DNA from: Labrenzia sp. OB1
GTDB lineage: Bacteria > Pseudomonadota > Alphaproteobacteria > Rhizobiales > Stappiaceae
Direction: 5' to 3'
DNA length: 64,000 nt
Assembly: GCF_001624695.1 (NCBI RefSeq)
Contig: NZ_JSEP01000001.1
Span: 306,079-370,078, forward strand
In this document: piece after piece, positions 38,373-46,991 of the stretch
Numbering within the stretch: the stretch's first letter is position 1
How the letters are laid out: each line of letters opens with the position of its first letter
Notes under the pieces: model-generated
What the model saw: only the letters and a program-made list of their open reading frames with translations
Told to the model about the DNA's origin: nothing
Database searches by the model: none
Translations under genes and position numbers: made by a program

Positions 38373-38810
38373 TCAGGCTGCCTTGCTCTCGGCAAGGACA
38401 GGCATCAGTGCAGCCAGGATACCTTTCCAGCCGCCTTCATGACCGTCGCGGCTTTCTTCTGACGGAAACTTCACATGTGTCAGCGTCAGTTCCGTTCCGC
38501 CCTCAACGTCCTTGAAATCCAGCGTCACCACACTGTCCGGCAAGGAAAACGGACTTTCCCATGTAAAGGCCAGCCGGGAATGGCGATTGATTTCCCTGTA
38601 GACGCCCCGGTGCGGTATTTCCCTGTCGTCAGCCCGCATGATGATCTCGAAATCGCCGCCTTCCACCGGATTGTTGGTTACGGTTGCCGGCGGTCCCCCT
38701 TCGCAAGGCTGCATGAAAAGGGCCAGTACCTGTGGATCGAGCCAGGCCTCGAAAACCTTCGTCCTGGGGGCTGAAAATGTGCGCGACACCACTACACTCA
38801 AGTCATTCAT
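38373..38810 (-). CDS. SRPBCC (AHSA1/CalC-type) START-like protein
   Basis: This 145-residue protein has the AHSA1 pattern VVVSRTFSAPRTKVFEAWLDPQ at its start and ends with a helix after GHEGGWKGILAAL. Such proteins bind hydrophobic ligands in a helix-grip fold; the ligand is unknown. It overlaps the upstream ArsR-type gene by 8 bp, a pairing seen widely in bacteria, so the two are co-expressed. Confidence 0.85.
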   Translation of the reverse strand: MNDLSVVVSRTFSAPRTKVFEAWLDPQVLALFMQPCEGGPPATVTNNPVEGGDFEIIMRADDREIPHRGVYREINRHSRLAFTWESPFSLPDSVVTLDFKDVEGGTELTLTHVKFPSEESRDGHEGGWKGILAALMPVLAESKAA

Positions 38811-39150
38811 CTTCCGTCTCCCTTTTGAGAACATCGTCCAGAACGTCGAGCCTTTGATCCCAGACGGATCGCAGATCCTGGAACCAGCGGTCGATCTGAT
38901 TGACCGGCTCCATGTCCGCCTCGATCAGATGTTCCCGCCATTCGGTCCGTCGCCGCACGAGTCCGGTGGCTTCCAGTATCTTGATGTGCTTCGACACTGC
39001 ATTCAGGCTGACATCGAAATGCCTGGCGAGATCCGTCACCCGTGTCGGTCCGTGCTGAACCAGCAGGGTCAGCAGCTCCCGGCGGATCGGATCGCTTGCC
39101 GCCTTGAGGATCGCGGTAAGCTTCTGTGGGCCAGTAATTCGTTCAACCAT
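38803..39150 (-). CDS. ArsR-family transcriptional regulator
   Basis: This 115-residue winged-helix regulator shows AASDPIRRELLTLLVQHG, the recognition region VTDLARHFDVSLNAVSKHIKILEATGLV and a beta-wing RRRTEWREHLIEA. It lacks the Cys pairs of metal-sensing members, so it is not evidently a metal sensor. The start codon lies inside a palindrome of the same sequence as a second, stronger palindrome 39 bp upstream, which points to autorepression. The SRPBCC gene follows in an overlap. Confidence 0.9.
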   Translation of the reverse strand: MVERITGPQKLTAILKAASDPIRRELLTLLVQHGPTRVTDLARHFDVSLNAVSKHIKILEATGLVRRRTEWREHLIEADMEPVNQIDRWFQDLRSVWDQRLDVLDDVLKRETEDE

Positions 39151-39159
39151 TTGGTTGAA
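39142..39159. promoter_or_regulatory. Proximal ArsR operator candidate overlapping the start codon
   Basis: TTCAACCA, TT, TGGTTGAA forms an 8-bp inverted repeat with a 2-nt spacer. The ATG of the ArsR-type gene (39150-39148) lies within it. Confidence 0.65.
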
Positions 39160-39174
39160 TTACAACATGCAGGG

Positions 39175-39204
39175 AATTTAATCAACCATTTGGTTGATTA
39201 AATT
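39175..39204. promoter_or_regulatory. Distal ArsR operator candidate, 14-bp inverted repeat
   Basis: AATTTAATCAACCA and TGGTTGATTAAATT form a perfect 14-bp inverted repeat around TT. Its central TCAACCATTTGGTTGA is identical to the proximal site, centre to centre 39 bp away. Confidence 0.75.
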
Positions 39205-39237
39205 TGATGTGAAATGTCTGCTGTTAAAACCGCCCGG

Positions 39238-39609
39238 CTATTCCTTGCCGACATCCTCGACATAAACCAGCGCCCGCCCCTGGCAGATCCGCGTTCCGTC
39301 CGCGGTTTCACACGCTGTCTCAAGGTCGACCAGGTGCTTCTCCGGCCTGAGACGCGTAACCGTCACGGAGGCAGTCAGCGCCTCTCCGACGGGTGCCTCG
39401 GCCAGAAATTCCAGGCTCTGCTTGAGATAATTCGTTCCACGCCCGGGAAGCTTCACGCCGAGCAGGTAAGAAAACAGGCCACCGATGAGCGGCCCCGGAA
39501 CAGATCTGGGCACATTCGCTTCATCTCCCGCCAGCAACGCGAAATCACGCATGTCATGTTCGCTATAGGTCCGGGTCAGGTCCGACCGTTGACCGAGTTC
39601 CAGCGTCAT
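39238..39609 (-). CDS. MaoC-like hot-dog protein, subunit lacking the usual catalytic motif
   Basis: This 123-residue protein resembles MaoC-type dehydratases (GPLIGGLFSYLLGVKLPGRG, EFLAEAPVGEALTASVTV). The usual D-x-N-P-x-H active-site stretch is replaced by AGDEANVPRSV, so it has no obvious catalytic histidine. It overlaps the second MaoC-like gene by 4 bp. The pair probably forms a heteromer in which one subunit is catalytic. It is the last gene of the acyl-CoA operon. Confidence 0.75.
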   Translation of the reverse strand: MTLELGQRSDLTRTYSEHDMRDFALLAGDEANVPRSVPGPLIGGLFSYLLGVKLPGRGTNYLKQSLEFLAEAPVGEALTASVTVTRLRPEKHLVDLETACETADGTRICQGRALVYVEDVGKE

Positions 39610-39995
39610 CGGCTTTCTCCCAGATCGCAGGTGCCTGAAAGCGTCACTGCTCCATCCACACTGCGGGCCACCTCGATGAGTATCTGGCCTGGCTGCTGCG
39701 GATTTTCAGAAAACGAAAACTTCAGCTCCTCGTCCGCGTAGGCCGGATTCGGAAACATCAGGGTCTGCACGGCATGTGCCCTGCCGGGATAAAGCGTCTG
39801 AAGGAGAGAAAAGACGCGCGCATAAAGCAGCATGCCATGCGAAACCGTGCGGCCGAAGCGCGTGCGCGCGGAAAATTCAGGGTCGACGTGGATCGGATTG
39901 TCATCGCCGGACAGTCTGGCGAAAGCATCGAAATCCGCCTGCCGGGGAATCCAGGTAAAGCTGCCGCTCCCACGCGCATCGTCGGCAAGTGTCAT
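39606..39995 (-). CDS. MaoC-like enoyl-CoA hydratase or acyl dehydratase subunit
   Basis: This 129-residue hot-dog protein has the catalytic stretch FARLSGDDNPIHVDPEFSAR followed by FGRTVSHGMLLYARV, typical of (R)-specific enoyl-CoA hydratases. It could act on the CoA thioester made by the upstream ligase. It overlaps its partner gene and lies 3 bp after the ligase gene, so the order is ligase, catalytic MaoC, non-catalytic MaoC. Confidence 0.82.
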   Translation of the reverse strand: MTLADDARGSGSFTWIPRQADFDAFARLSGDDNPIHVDPEFSARTRFGRTVSHGMLLYARVFSLLQTLYPGRAHAVQTLMFPNPAYADEELKFSFSENPQQPGQILIEVARSVDGAVTLSGTCDLGESR

Positions 39996-39998
39996 CGC

Positions 39999-41555
39999 TC
40001 AGGCGTCCTCTGGTGTCTTTTCGGCGAAAGCCATATCCTTGAGAAGATTTTTCCGGACTTTCCCGGCTGCGGTGCGGGGCAGATCTTTGACGATGGAAAA
40101 GCGTTTCGGGATCTTGTAGGGCGCAATCCGGCTCCTGCACCAGCCTGGCAGATCATGCGTATCGAGATCCTCCCCGGGCCTGAGGATCAGAAAGGCCGCG
40201 CCGGTCTCCCCCCATTTGTCGTCCGGCACACCGATGACCACGGCTTCCAGGACCGCCGGATGGTCGACCAGAACCTTCTCCACCTCGGCGGGGTAAACGT
40301 TTTCGCCGCCGGAGATATACATGTCCTTGAGCCGGTCGATTATATAGTAATAGCCATCTTCGTCCCGCCTGCCGATATCGCCCGACTTCAGCCAACCGTC
40401 AGCCGTGAAGGCCTCGGCAGTTGCCTGCGGGTTATCCATGTAGCCCGGCGTGATGTTGGGTCCGCGAAACTGGACTTCCCCCTCACCCGGACCATCCACC
40501 ACCTTTCCGCCACTGTCGACAAGCCTGACATCGGTCAGGATCTGCGGCTTTCCGACCGAGCCGACTTTTACGGCCGCATGGGACGTGTCCATCAGGAACA
40601 CGGTCGGCCCGGTTTCGGTCATTCCCATGCCGTTGCAGATGGTCACGCCGCGTTCCCGGAAATCGGTCAGAATGTGCCCGGGCACCGGTGCGCCGCCGCA
40701 CCCCAGAAACCGCACCTTCGAGAAATCCGTCTTGCCGATCCTGCCCGAAAGCGCCAGCGCCTGATAGATCGCCGGAACCGCAAAGAAACTCGTCACCTTC
40801 CCCGCATCGATCAGGTCCAGAACCGTATCGGTCTCGAACTTGCGCAGGATGGTCGACGACCCGCCGTTCAGAAACACCGGCAGTGTCGGCAGGTTTATGC
40901 CTGCGGTATGAAACAACGGCAGAAAGTTGACGCTCTTTTCGCCTGCCGTGAGACCGGCAGCCTGCGAATAGTTGATCATGTTGGCATAGGCCATTCCGGC
41001 TGTCTGGATGACCGCCTTGGGCAGACCGGTGGTGCCTGATGTCAGCATCAGATACCAGGGCGTGTCGGCCTGGATCCTGCCGCAGCCGACGGTGGCCGGG
41101 CTGGCCGCGCCCAGCAATTCGTCCAGCGCACTGCCTGAAGGTCCCGTTGCCCCGAGCGGCAACAGTCCGGCACCGGTTGCCGCCGCCAGTTCGGCCGCCG
41201 CTTCCGCAAAAGCACTGTCGTGAAATATCAACTTTGCGCCCGAGGCTTCCAGAACCGGCTTCAACTCCGCCACCGGTTGACGCCAGTTGAGTGGCACCAG
41301 CAGCAATCCCGTCTTCTGGGCCGCGAACAGCAACACGAAGAAATCCGGATGGTTGTGGCACAGGACCGCGATGCGGTCGCCTTTTTCAAGTCCGCCCTTT
41401 TCCGGTCCGGGGTCGAGGAGAAAGTTGCCGAGACGGTTGGCGCGACTGTTGATTTCACCGAACGTGAAGCTGCGGCCGGTATCACGGTCGTAAAACGCGA
41501 CCGCATCCGGCGTCAGTTCCGCCCGCTTGGCGGCCATATCCGTTAAAAACTCCAT
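39999..41555 (-). CDS. AMP-forming acyl-CoA synthetase (fatty or aromatic acid:CoA ligase)
   Basis: This 518-residue adenylate-forming enzyme has the P-loop motif LMLTSGTTGLPKA, the core motif with NGMGMTETGP, the YMDNPQATAEAF region, and GWLKSGDIGRRDEDGYYYIIDRLKDM before the C-terminal lysine region IPKRFSIVKDLPRTAAGKVRK. It converts a carboxylic acid to its CoA ester; the specificity cannot be read from the sequence. GGGAGGA precedes ATG 41555; the frame is open seven codons farther. It is downstream of the enoyl-CoA hydratase and TetR genes. Confidence 0.92.
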   Translation of the reverse strand: MEFLTDMAAKRAELTPDAVAFYDRDTGRSFTFGEINSRANRLGNFLLDPGPEKGGLEKGDRIAVLCHNHPDFFVLLFAAQKTGLLLVPLNWRQPVAELKPVLEASGAKLIFHDSAFAEAAAELAAATGAGLLPLGATGPSGSALDELLGAASPATVGCGRIQADTPWYLMLTSGTTGLPKAVIQTAGMAYANMINYSQAAGLTAGEKSVNFLPLFHTAGINLPTLPVFLNGGSSTILRKFETDTVLDLIDAGKVTSFFAVPAIYQALALSGRIGKTDFSKVRFLGCGGAPVPGHILTDFRERGVTICNGMGMTETGPTVFLMDTSHAAVKVGSVGKPQILTDVRLVDSGGKVVDGPGEGEVQFRGPNITPGYMDNPQATAEAFTADGWLKSGDIGRRDEDGYYYIIDRLKDMYISGGENVYPAEVEKVLVDHPAVLEAVVIGVPDDKWGETGAAFLILRPGEDLDTHDLPGWCRSRIAPYKIPKRFSIVKDLPRTAAGKVRKNLLKDMAFAEKTPEDA

Positions 41556-41602
41556 GTGTCCTCCCAGGCACTTCAAAGTTCTTGTCAGGTTCTCAGCCCT
41601 GC

Positions 41603-42376
41603 TCAGGCGCGTTCTTTTTTGAAGTCCCTCATGCCTTCAAGCGTTTCCGGCCGGGTGACAAGCTCCAGAAACCTGGTTTTTTCCTGGTCGAGACGGCTCC
41701 TGACTTCCGCGCGACGCTGATCGTCCCAGACCTTTTCCCTCGTCGCACGATGTGTCTGGGCATAGCCTTTTGCAATTTCGTTGGTCCAGCTCCGGATCTG
41801 GCTCTCCAGTTCCTCGGGCGGACAAATGCAGGTGGCAAGTCCCAGAACCAAGGCCTCCGTCGCGCCGATTCGCTCGTTGCGATACTGGATCTGAAGCGCC
41901 TTTGCGGTCCCGATGCGGTCGGGCAATAGCGCCGTCCAGCCACCATCCGGACCGAACCCGACTTCGGAATAGTAAGGCTGCACGAAAGCGTCTTCCGCCA
42001 TCGCGACAAGATCGGCTGCCAGCATCAGTCCGGTCGCCCCGCCCGTCAACGGGCCGTTTATCGCCGCCAGAACAGGGGCCGGAAAGGCAAGCAGGTCGAG
42101 AATGACCGTATGCAGTCCACCAACCAGTTGTTCCGAATAAGCTTTCAGCGCCTCGACGGAACCGGAGTTCTCCAGGAACCCGGCAACGTCGCCACCCGTC
42201 GAAAAGCTCCGTCCCCTTGCTGCCAGCACAAGCGCGGGCGGAGCCTGCTCTGCCGCCAGGGCAACCGCGGAGCGAAGATCGGCCACCAGGGCAGGCACGA
42301 GGGCGTTGTGGCGCTCCGGGCGGTTCAACCACAGCCAGAGCACGCCATCCCTGTTTTCGGTTTCGACGTAACTCAT
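41603..42376 (-). CDS. Enoyl-CoA hydratase/isomerase family protein
   Basis: This 257-residue crotonase-fold protein shows LVLAARGRSFSTGGDVAGFLEN (oxyanion hole) and LAAINGPLTGGATGLMLAADLVAMA. The usual glutamates are not both obvious, so the reaction may be hydration, isomerisation or another crotonase-type step. It lies 10 bp after the TetR gene and 47 bp before the ligase, in one transcription unit. Confidence 0.88.
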   Translation of the reverse strand: MSYVETENRDGVLWLWLNRPERHNALVPALVADLRSAVALAAEQAPPALVLAARGRSFSTGGDVAGFLENSGSVEALKAYSEQLVGGLHTVILDLLAFPAPVLAAINGPLTGGATGLMLAADLVAMAEDAFVQPYYSEVGFGPDGGWTALLPDRIGTAKALQIQYRNERIGATEALVLGLATCICPPEELESQIRSWTNEIAKGYAQTHRATREKVWDDQRRAEVRSRLDQEKTRFLELVTRPETLEGMRDFKKERA

Positions 42377-42386
42377 CGCGCCGGGC

Positions 42387-43013
42387 TCAAGGTTTGATGC
42401 CGTTGACGATCAGGTCATGGCCGCTTGCCACAATCTCCGATATCGGCTTGTCCGACTTGAAGACGACAAGCTGCTCGCCCAGTGTACGTCCGATGCCCAT
42501 GAGGGCCCAGGCACGGGTCTCCGCGTCGCCTTTGGAGATCTGGCCGGCCTCTTGCGCAGCCTCGAGGCCTGCCTGGTAACCGGCGGCGAAAGTCTGATAA
42601 TATACCCGGTAGGCATGCGGATCGACAAATAGGGCTTCCTGAACGATCCGGTAAAGATCGGGATGCGCGCAGACGAATTCCAGAAACGCCGTCAGGCCGG
42701 CCTTTTCGGCCTCCAGCCGGTCTTCCACACCTTGCGTCGCCTCGGCGATCGTATGGCGGACGAGACGCCCCATTTCCAGAACCAGTTCGGAAAAGACCTG
42801 CTCCTTGGTGCTGAAATAGATGTAGAACGTGCCTTGGGCGACACCCGCTTCGCTGGTAATATGTCCAATGGACGCGTCGTTGTATCCTTTTGCGCCAATG
42901 ACACGTTCCGCAGCCGAAAGAATTGCCTTTCGCGTGGCTTCCCCGCGGGCCGTCTTCGGTTGGTTGCCGGGCGGCTTTAGCGTCGCCTTTGCTTCTCCGG
43001 CCGATTTTGCCAC
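42387..43013 (-). CDS. TetR-family regulator of the acyl-CoA operon
   Basis: This 208-residue regulator has an N-terminal TetR helix-turn-helix (ATRKAILSAAERVIGAKGYNDASIGHITSEAGVAQGTFYIYFSTKEQVF) described here only by its position at residues about 25-70, and a helical ligand domain. GTG 43013 is chosen because GGGAGGA lies seven bases upstream; longer in-frame starts would place the coding region over the palindromes at 43035-43068. It heads the acyl-CoA operon and very probably controls the transporter at 53-59 kb, because that operon carries the same site. Confidence 0.9.
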   Translation of the reverse strand: MAKSAGEAKATLKPPGNQPKTARGEATRKAILSAAERVIGAKGYNDASIGHITSEAGVAQGTFYIYFSTKEQVFSELVLEMGRLVRHTIAEATQGVEDRLEAEKAGLTAFLEFVCAHPDLYRIVQEALFVDPHAYRVYYQTFAAGYQAGLEAAQEAGQISKGDAETRAWALMGIGRTLGEQLVVFKSDKPISEIVASGHDLIVNGIKP

Positions 43014-43034
43014 GTCCGGATCCTCCCAATTCCC

Positions 43035-43059
43035 ATGAAACATGAACCAGTATTCATGT
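43035..43059. promoter_or_regulatory. TetR operator candidate 1
   Basis: The core CATGAACCAGTATTCATG (43041-43058) is an inverted repeat of CATGAA/TTCATG. The 25-bp segment matches the segment at 59505-59529 at 22 positions. It lies 22-46 bp upstream of the TetR start codon. Confidence 0.75.
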
Positions 43060-43068
43060 ATCATGAAT
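43052..43068. promoter_or_regulatory. Second palindrome upstream of the TetR gene
   Basis: ATTCATG-TAT-CATGAAT is a perfect 7-bp inverted repeat with a 3-nt spacer. It shares ATTCATG with operator candidate 1, so the two sites overlap and may allow two dimers to bind. Confidence 0.55.
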
Positions 43069-43199
43069 GAAAGCAAGAAACTTCTGCCGAGCCCGCTCAA
43101 TATCGAAATTCATGGGCGAATTTCGGGCGGAATCCGGTTACAAATCGGGCAATTCCCGTCATAAAGACGGACTATGGCGTTTGGACGCACCCGTGCCAA

Positions 43200-43213
43200 T
43201 TGACCTTGATCAA
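43200..43213 (+). promoter_or_regulatory. FNR/FnrL-like box upstream of hemA
   Basis: TTGAC-CTTG-ATCAA differs from the FNR consensus TTGAT-N4-ATCAA at one position. It lies about 143 bp upstream of the chosen hemA start. FnrL control of haem genes under low oxygen is known in alphaproteobacteria. Confidence 0.55.
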
Positions 43214-43355
43214 CGACACGACTCTGGTAATGCAGTTTTGAATAACTATAAGTTGGCTGTTATATATGAACAGCGAAGAGGCCGCGACGACGCCAGACGG
43301 CGCGGCAGGAGAGAGGCGCAGCGCTGAAGGCGCGGCGATAAAGAGGACCGGAAGC

Positions 43356-44573
43356 ATGGACGTGAATGCGTATCTGGAAGAGCGCCTGAGCCAACTGCAC
43401 GACAATGGCAACTACAGGGTATTCGCAGATCTGGAACGCAAATCCGGTGAATTCCCGCGCGCCACGCGGTATCGGGAAGACGGCTCTATCCAGGACGTCA
43501 CTGTCTGGTGCTCCAACGATTATCTCGGCATGGGCCAGAATCCGAAGGTCGTCAGCGCCATGCAGGACGTCATCGCCAAATGTGGCGCGGGCGCCGGCGG
43601 AACGCGCAACATCTCCGGAACCAACCATTATCACGTGCTGCTGGAGCAGGAACTCGCCGACCTTCATGCCAAGGAAGCCGCGCTGATCTTTACATCAGGC
43701 TATGTATCCAACTGGGCCGCTCTCGGCACCCTGGCCTCCCAGGTGCCGGGCATGATCGTTTACTCCGATGCCCTCAACCATGCATCAATGATCGAGGGCA
43801 TCCGTCATGCCCGCTGCGAAAAACGCGTTTTCAAACACAATGACGTCGCCGACCTGGAACGCCTGATGGCGGCGGACGACCCGGATGCGCCGAAGCTGGT
43901 GGCGTTCGAGAGCGTCTATTCCATGGATGGAGACGTCGGACCGATCAGCGACATCTGCGATGTGGCCGAGAAGTTCGGTGCGATGACCTATCTCGACGAG
44001 GTTCATGCCGTGGGCATGTATGGCCCGCGCGGCGGCGGTGTCGCCGAACGCGAAGGCCTGATGGACCGGTTAACGATTATCGAAGGCACGCTCGGCAAGG
44101 CCTTCGGCGTAATGGGCGGTTACATCACCGGCTCGCGGACCGTGGTCGATTTCATCCGCTCCTTCGCCTCCGGCTTCATCTTCACCACGGCCCTGCCGCC
44201 GGCGCTTGCCGCCGGGGCCGCCACCTCCATCCGGCACCTGAAGGACAGCCCCTTCGAGCGCAAGGCGCACAAGGACAGGGTCGCCCAGGTGCGCGCCGCT
44301 CTGGACAAGCGCGGCATTCCGCACATGGACAATCCGAGCCACATCGTTCCGGTGATGGTTGGCGATGCCAAGAAGTGCAAATGGATCTCCGACATCCTGC
44401 TGGACACCTATGGCATCTACGTGCAGCCGATCAATTACCCGACCGTGCCGGTCGGCACCGAGCGTCTGCGCTTCACGCCGACACCGCTGCACACGGCCGA
44501 GGATATCGAACACCTTGCCGAGGCGATCAACGACCTCTGGTCGCAATGCGCCCTCGCCCGCGCCGTCGCCTAA
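43356..44573 (+). CDS. hemA: 5-aminolevulinate synthase
   Basis: This PLP enzyme condenses glycine and succinyl-CoA to 5-aminolevulinate, the first step of haem synthesis in alphaproteobacteria (the C4 route). The 405-residue length from the chosen ATG is normal. Motifs include [31 protein letters not shown], the PLP-binding [12 protein letters not shown] and the Schiff-base lysine in [19 protein letters not shown] precedes ATG 43356. The gene is monocistronic, with an FNR-like box upstream and a weak hairpin downstream. Confidence 0.96.
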   Translation: MDVNAYLEERLSQLHDNGNYRVFADLERKSGEFPRATRYREDGSIQDVTVWCSNDYLGMGQNPKVVSAMQDVIAKCGAGAGGTRNISGTNHYHVLLEQELADLHAKEAALIFTSGYVSNWAALGTLASQVPGMIVYSDALNHASMIEGIRHARCEKRVFKHNDVADLERLMAADDPDAPKLVAFESVYSMDGDVGPISDICDVAEKFGAMTYLDEVHAVGMYGPRGGGVAEREGLMDRLTIIEGTLGKAFGVMGGYITGSRTVVDFIRSFASGFIFTTALPPALAAGAATSIRHLKDSPFERKAHKDRVAQVRAALDKRGIPHMDNPSHIVPVMVGDAKKCKWISDILLDTYGIYVQPINYPTVPVGTERLRFTPTPLHTAEDIEHLAEAINDLWSQCALARAVA

Positions 44574-44577
44574 ACGC

Positions 44578-44597
44578 GTCCGAACCGGACTGTTTTC
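44578..44597 (+). terminator. Weak Rho-independent terminator after hemA
   Basis: GTCCG-AAC-CGGAC is followed by TGTTTTC, just beyond the hemA stop codon. The stem is only 5 bp. Confidence 0.4.
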
Positions 44598-44821
44598 GTC
44601 CAGCTTACGTTATCCCGGACAAGCGCGGCCAGATCTGCGCGCTGGCAACCCGTCTGAAACCACCGCATTTGCAACGCAAAACACGCGTGGTTTCCGGACC
44701 TGAACGCAGCTTCTAACCGTTTGATCTGCGAAGACGGAACACAAAAACACCTCCCGGCCTTTTCCTTTTCAAGCTTTCGGCTCAAGCTGCCCTCTGCGCA
44801 ACTTGCCGGGAGCCGATCGTG

Positions 44822-45556
44822 ATGCGGAATGTTTTTGCAGTTTTTGCCTGCCTGCTGTTTTTCGCCAGCCCTGTACATTCAGAAGAAGTGGACCTGGAAC
44901 TCGTTCTGCTCGCGGACGCGACCGGTTCGATCGACGATGCTGAAATCCGCTTTCAACGCTCCGGTTACGCCGAGGCCGTGACCAACCCGGCGGTCCTCAA
45001 TGCCATTACCAGCAACATCCATGGCAAGATCGCGGTCACCTATGTCGAGTGGGCGGACATGTTCTCCCAGGATGTCGTTGTGGAATGGATGGTGATTGAC
45101 AGCATGGCCTCGGCGGAGGAGTTCGCCGCGCGGCTGATGGAAGCCCCGCGCCGCGCCTATGGGCGCAATGCCATCGGGGCCGCCCTCCTGAAGGGCAAGG
45201 AGCTGATCGACACCAATGTCCACAAGGGTCTGCGCCGCGTCATCGATCTTTCCGCCGACAGTGCCAACAACTGGAACGGTCCGACAATCGCGGATGCCCG
45301 GGACACGGTCGTGTCTTCCGGCATCGTTATCAACGGGCTCGCGGTCCTTTGCCGCCACTGCTCCGGACGGCCGATTGCCTATGATCTGGAAGAACGTTTC
45401 TATCGCGAGATTATCGGCGGACCTGCGTCCTTCGTGGTGACGGCCGACAGCCCGGAAACCTTTTCCGACGCCGTGCGCAAGAAACTGATCCTGGAAATCG
45501 CGGAACGCCCGGAAGATTCCGAGCGGATACTCAATCAGCTGGCCCGGCTGAAATGA
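44822..45556 (+). CDS. DUF1194 secreted protein with von Willebrand A-like fold
   Basis: This 244-residue protein has a signal peptide (MRNVFAVFACLLFFASPVHS) followed by DLELVLLADATGSIDDAEI, which recalls the MIDAS start DxSxS of vWA domains although the second serine is shifted (DATGSID). The family is DUF1194, of unknown role, common in alphaproteobacteria. It probably sits in the periplasm and binds a protein partner. A GTG codon directly precedes the ATG, so either may start. Confidence 0.85.
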   Translation: MRNVFAVFACLLFFASPVHSEEVDLELVLLADATGSIDDAEIRFQRSGYAEAVTNPAVLNAITSNIHGKIAVTYVEWADMFSQDVVVEWMVIDSMASAEEFAARLMEAPRRAYGRNAIGAALLKGKELIDTNVHKGLRRVIDLSADSANNWNGPTIADARDTVVSSGIVINGLAVLCRHCSGRPIAYDLEERFYREIIGGPASFVVTADSPETFSDAVRKKLILEIAERPEDSERILNQLARLK

Positions 45557-45690
45557 CCTGTTGCATGCCGCTTTAGGGAAAGGACCCTGGAGGCATTCAC
45601 GTTTGCCACACGTCACCGTCATCCGATTATGATTTGAGCTGGCGGTGCGGACCTGCCCTTATATTTCCAAGGGCTTTGGGAGAAAATTTG

Positions 45691-46944
45691 ATGGCCACCG
45701 GTCTTTTGATGCTGGCGCTGTTCACGGTCTGCTACACGCTGATCGCCAGGACCCTGTCCAACGGCATCCTGACCGCGCCCATTCTCTATATCGGCTTCGG
45801 TTACCTGATGGCGCAGACCGGCCTGATGCCGCTCGGCGAAGCCGAACATCTTCTGCACATCGTCGCCGAAATCGCGCTGATCGTCCTGCTGTTTCTCGAC
45901 GCGGCGCAGATCAACCTGCAGGTTTTGCGCAAACGCCACCAGTGGCCTGTGCGGATGCTCGCTCTCGGCCTGCCGCTCGCCATCGCGATCGGGACCCTGG
46001 CCGCAGCGCCGTTTCTGCCCGGCGAGCCCATCATCGTGGCAGCTCTCGCCGCAGCGCTTCTGGCCCCGACCGACGCGGCCCTTGGCCTGGCCGTGGTCAC
46101 CAACAAGGCCGTACCGGAGCGGGTCCGCCGTGCCTTGACGCTGGAAAGCGGGCTCAATGACGGCCTCGCCCTTCCCGTCATCCTGCTCTTTGCCAGCCTC
46201 GTCGGCGAGGTGATGCAGCCGGGCTCGGGTGACTGGCTGGTCTTCGGTGCGAAGCAACTCGTTTTCGGCCCCCTCGTCGGCGGCGTCATCGGAGCCGTTG
46301 GCGGCGTGCTTTTTCTGGCTGCCAAGCGGCGCCAGATGACCACGGATACCATAGAGGGCATCGGAGCGATCGCCATGGCCGGGGGTGCCTATCTGGCGGC
46401 GGGCATGATCGACGGCAACGGCTTCATCGCCTCCTTCGTCGCCGGTCTTTTCTTCGGAAACGTCATCAAGGGGCAATGCGCCTTCATTTACGAGTTCACC
46501 GAAAGTGAAGGGCAGATGCTTTCCTGGGGAGCCTTCTTCCTGATCGGGCTGGCGCTTGTCCCGCAGGCTGTTCTCCATCTGGACGCCGCCAGTCTGGCGA
46601 TCATTCTGATCAGCCTGTTCGTCGTGCGCCCGCTCTCAGTCTGGCTGTCGTTGACGGGAACGGACGCAGCGCCGCTCACCAGGCTGTTTTTCGGCTGGTT
46701 CGGCCCACGTGGCCTGGCCACCGCCCTCTTTGCGCTGCTCGTGGTCGATCAGATCGACCAGGAGATCGGTGAACGGTTGTTGAACCTGGCCGTCAACGCG
46801 GTCTGGATCAGCGCGGTGCTTCACGGTGTCACTGCAGTGCCCCTTTCCAGATTGTACAGCGCCCGCATGTCGGGACGGGACGGAGCCGCGGAGATGGCTT
46901 CCGTCCCGCCCATGCGTCCGAAAATTTCAAAGAACCGATCCTGA
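45691..46944 (+). CDS. Cation/proton antiporter (CPA1-type)
   Basis: This 417-residue membrane protein has about twelve helices. Family features are the ALLAPTDAALGLAVVTNKAVP stretch with the ion-binding aspartate, the following LTLESGLNDGLALPVI and the GWFGPRGLATALFALLV segment. It should exchange Na+ or K+ for protons across the inner membrane. GGGAG lies nine bases before ATG 45691; the frame opens 19 codons earlier. It has no C-terminal regulatory domain. It lies 47 bp upstream of the Rieske operon on the same strand and may share its transcript. Confidence 0.88.
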   Translation: MATGLLMLALFTVCYTLIARTLSNGILTAPILYIGFGYLMAQTGLMPLGEAEHLLHIVAEIALIVLLFLDAAQINLQVLRKRHQWPVRMLALGLPLAIAIGTLAAAPFLPGEPIIVAALAAALLAPTDAALGLAVVTNKAVPERVRRALTLESGLNDGLALPVILLFASLVGEVMQPGSGDWLVFGAKQLVFGPLVGGVIGAVGGVLFLAAKRRQMTTDTIEGIGAIAMAGGAYLAAGMIDGNGFIASFVAGLFFGNVIKGQCAFIYEFTESEGQMLSWGAFFLIGLALVPQAVLHLDAASLAIILISLFVVRPLSVWLSLTGTDAAPLTRLFFGWFGPRGLATALFALLVVDQIDQEIGERLLNLAVNAVWISAVLHGVTAVPLSRLYSARMSGRDGAAEMASVPPMRPKISKNRS

Positions 46945-46991
46945 TAGAAACCTTTTAGCCAGGGCGCAGACGCCGGTAGCCGGAGGAAGAC

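Larger units (their letters stand above)
43014..43355. promoter_or_regulatory. Divergent regulatory region between the TetR gene and hemA
   Basis: This 342-bp region carries the TetR palindromes (43035-43068) near the minus-strand gene and an FNR-like box (43200-43213) on the hemA side. An ATG at 43266 in frame with hemA would extend the protein by 30 residues; I treat that part as leader. Confidence 0.5.

Noticed and set aside
39238..39995. Two MaoC-like genes as one broken gene
   Set aside because: Each has its own start and a complete hot-dog length, joined by a 4-bp overlap. They look like two subunits, not a frameshifted single gene.
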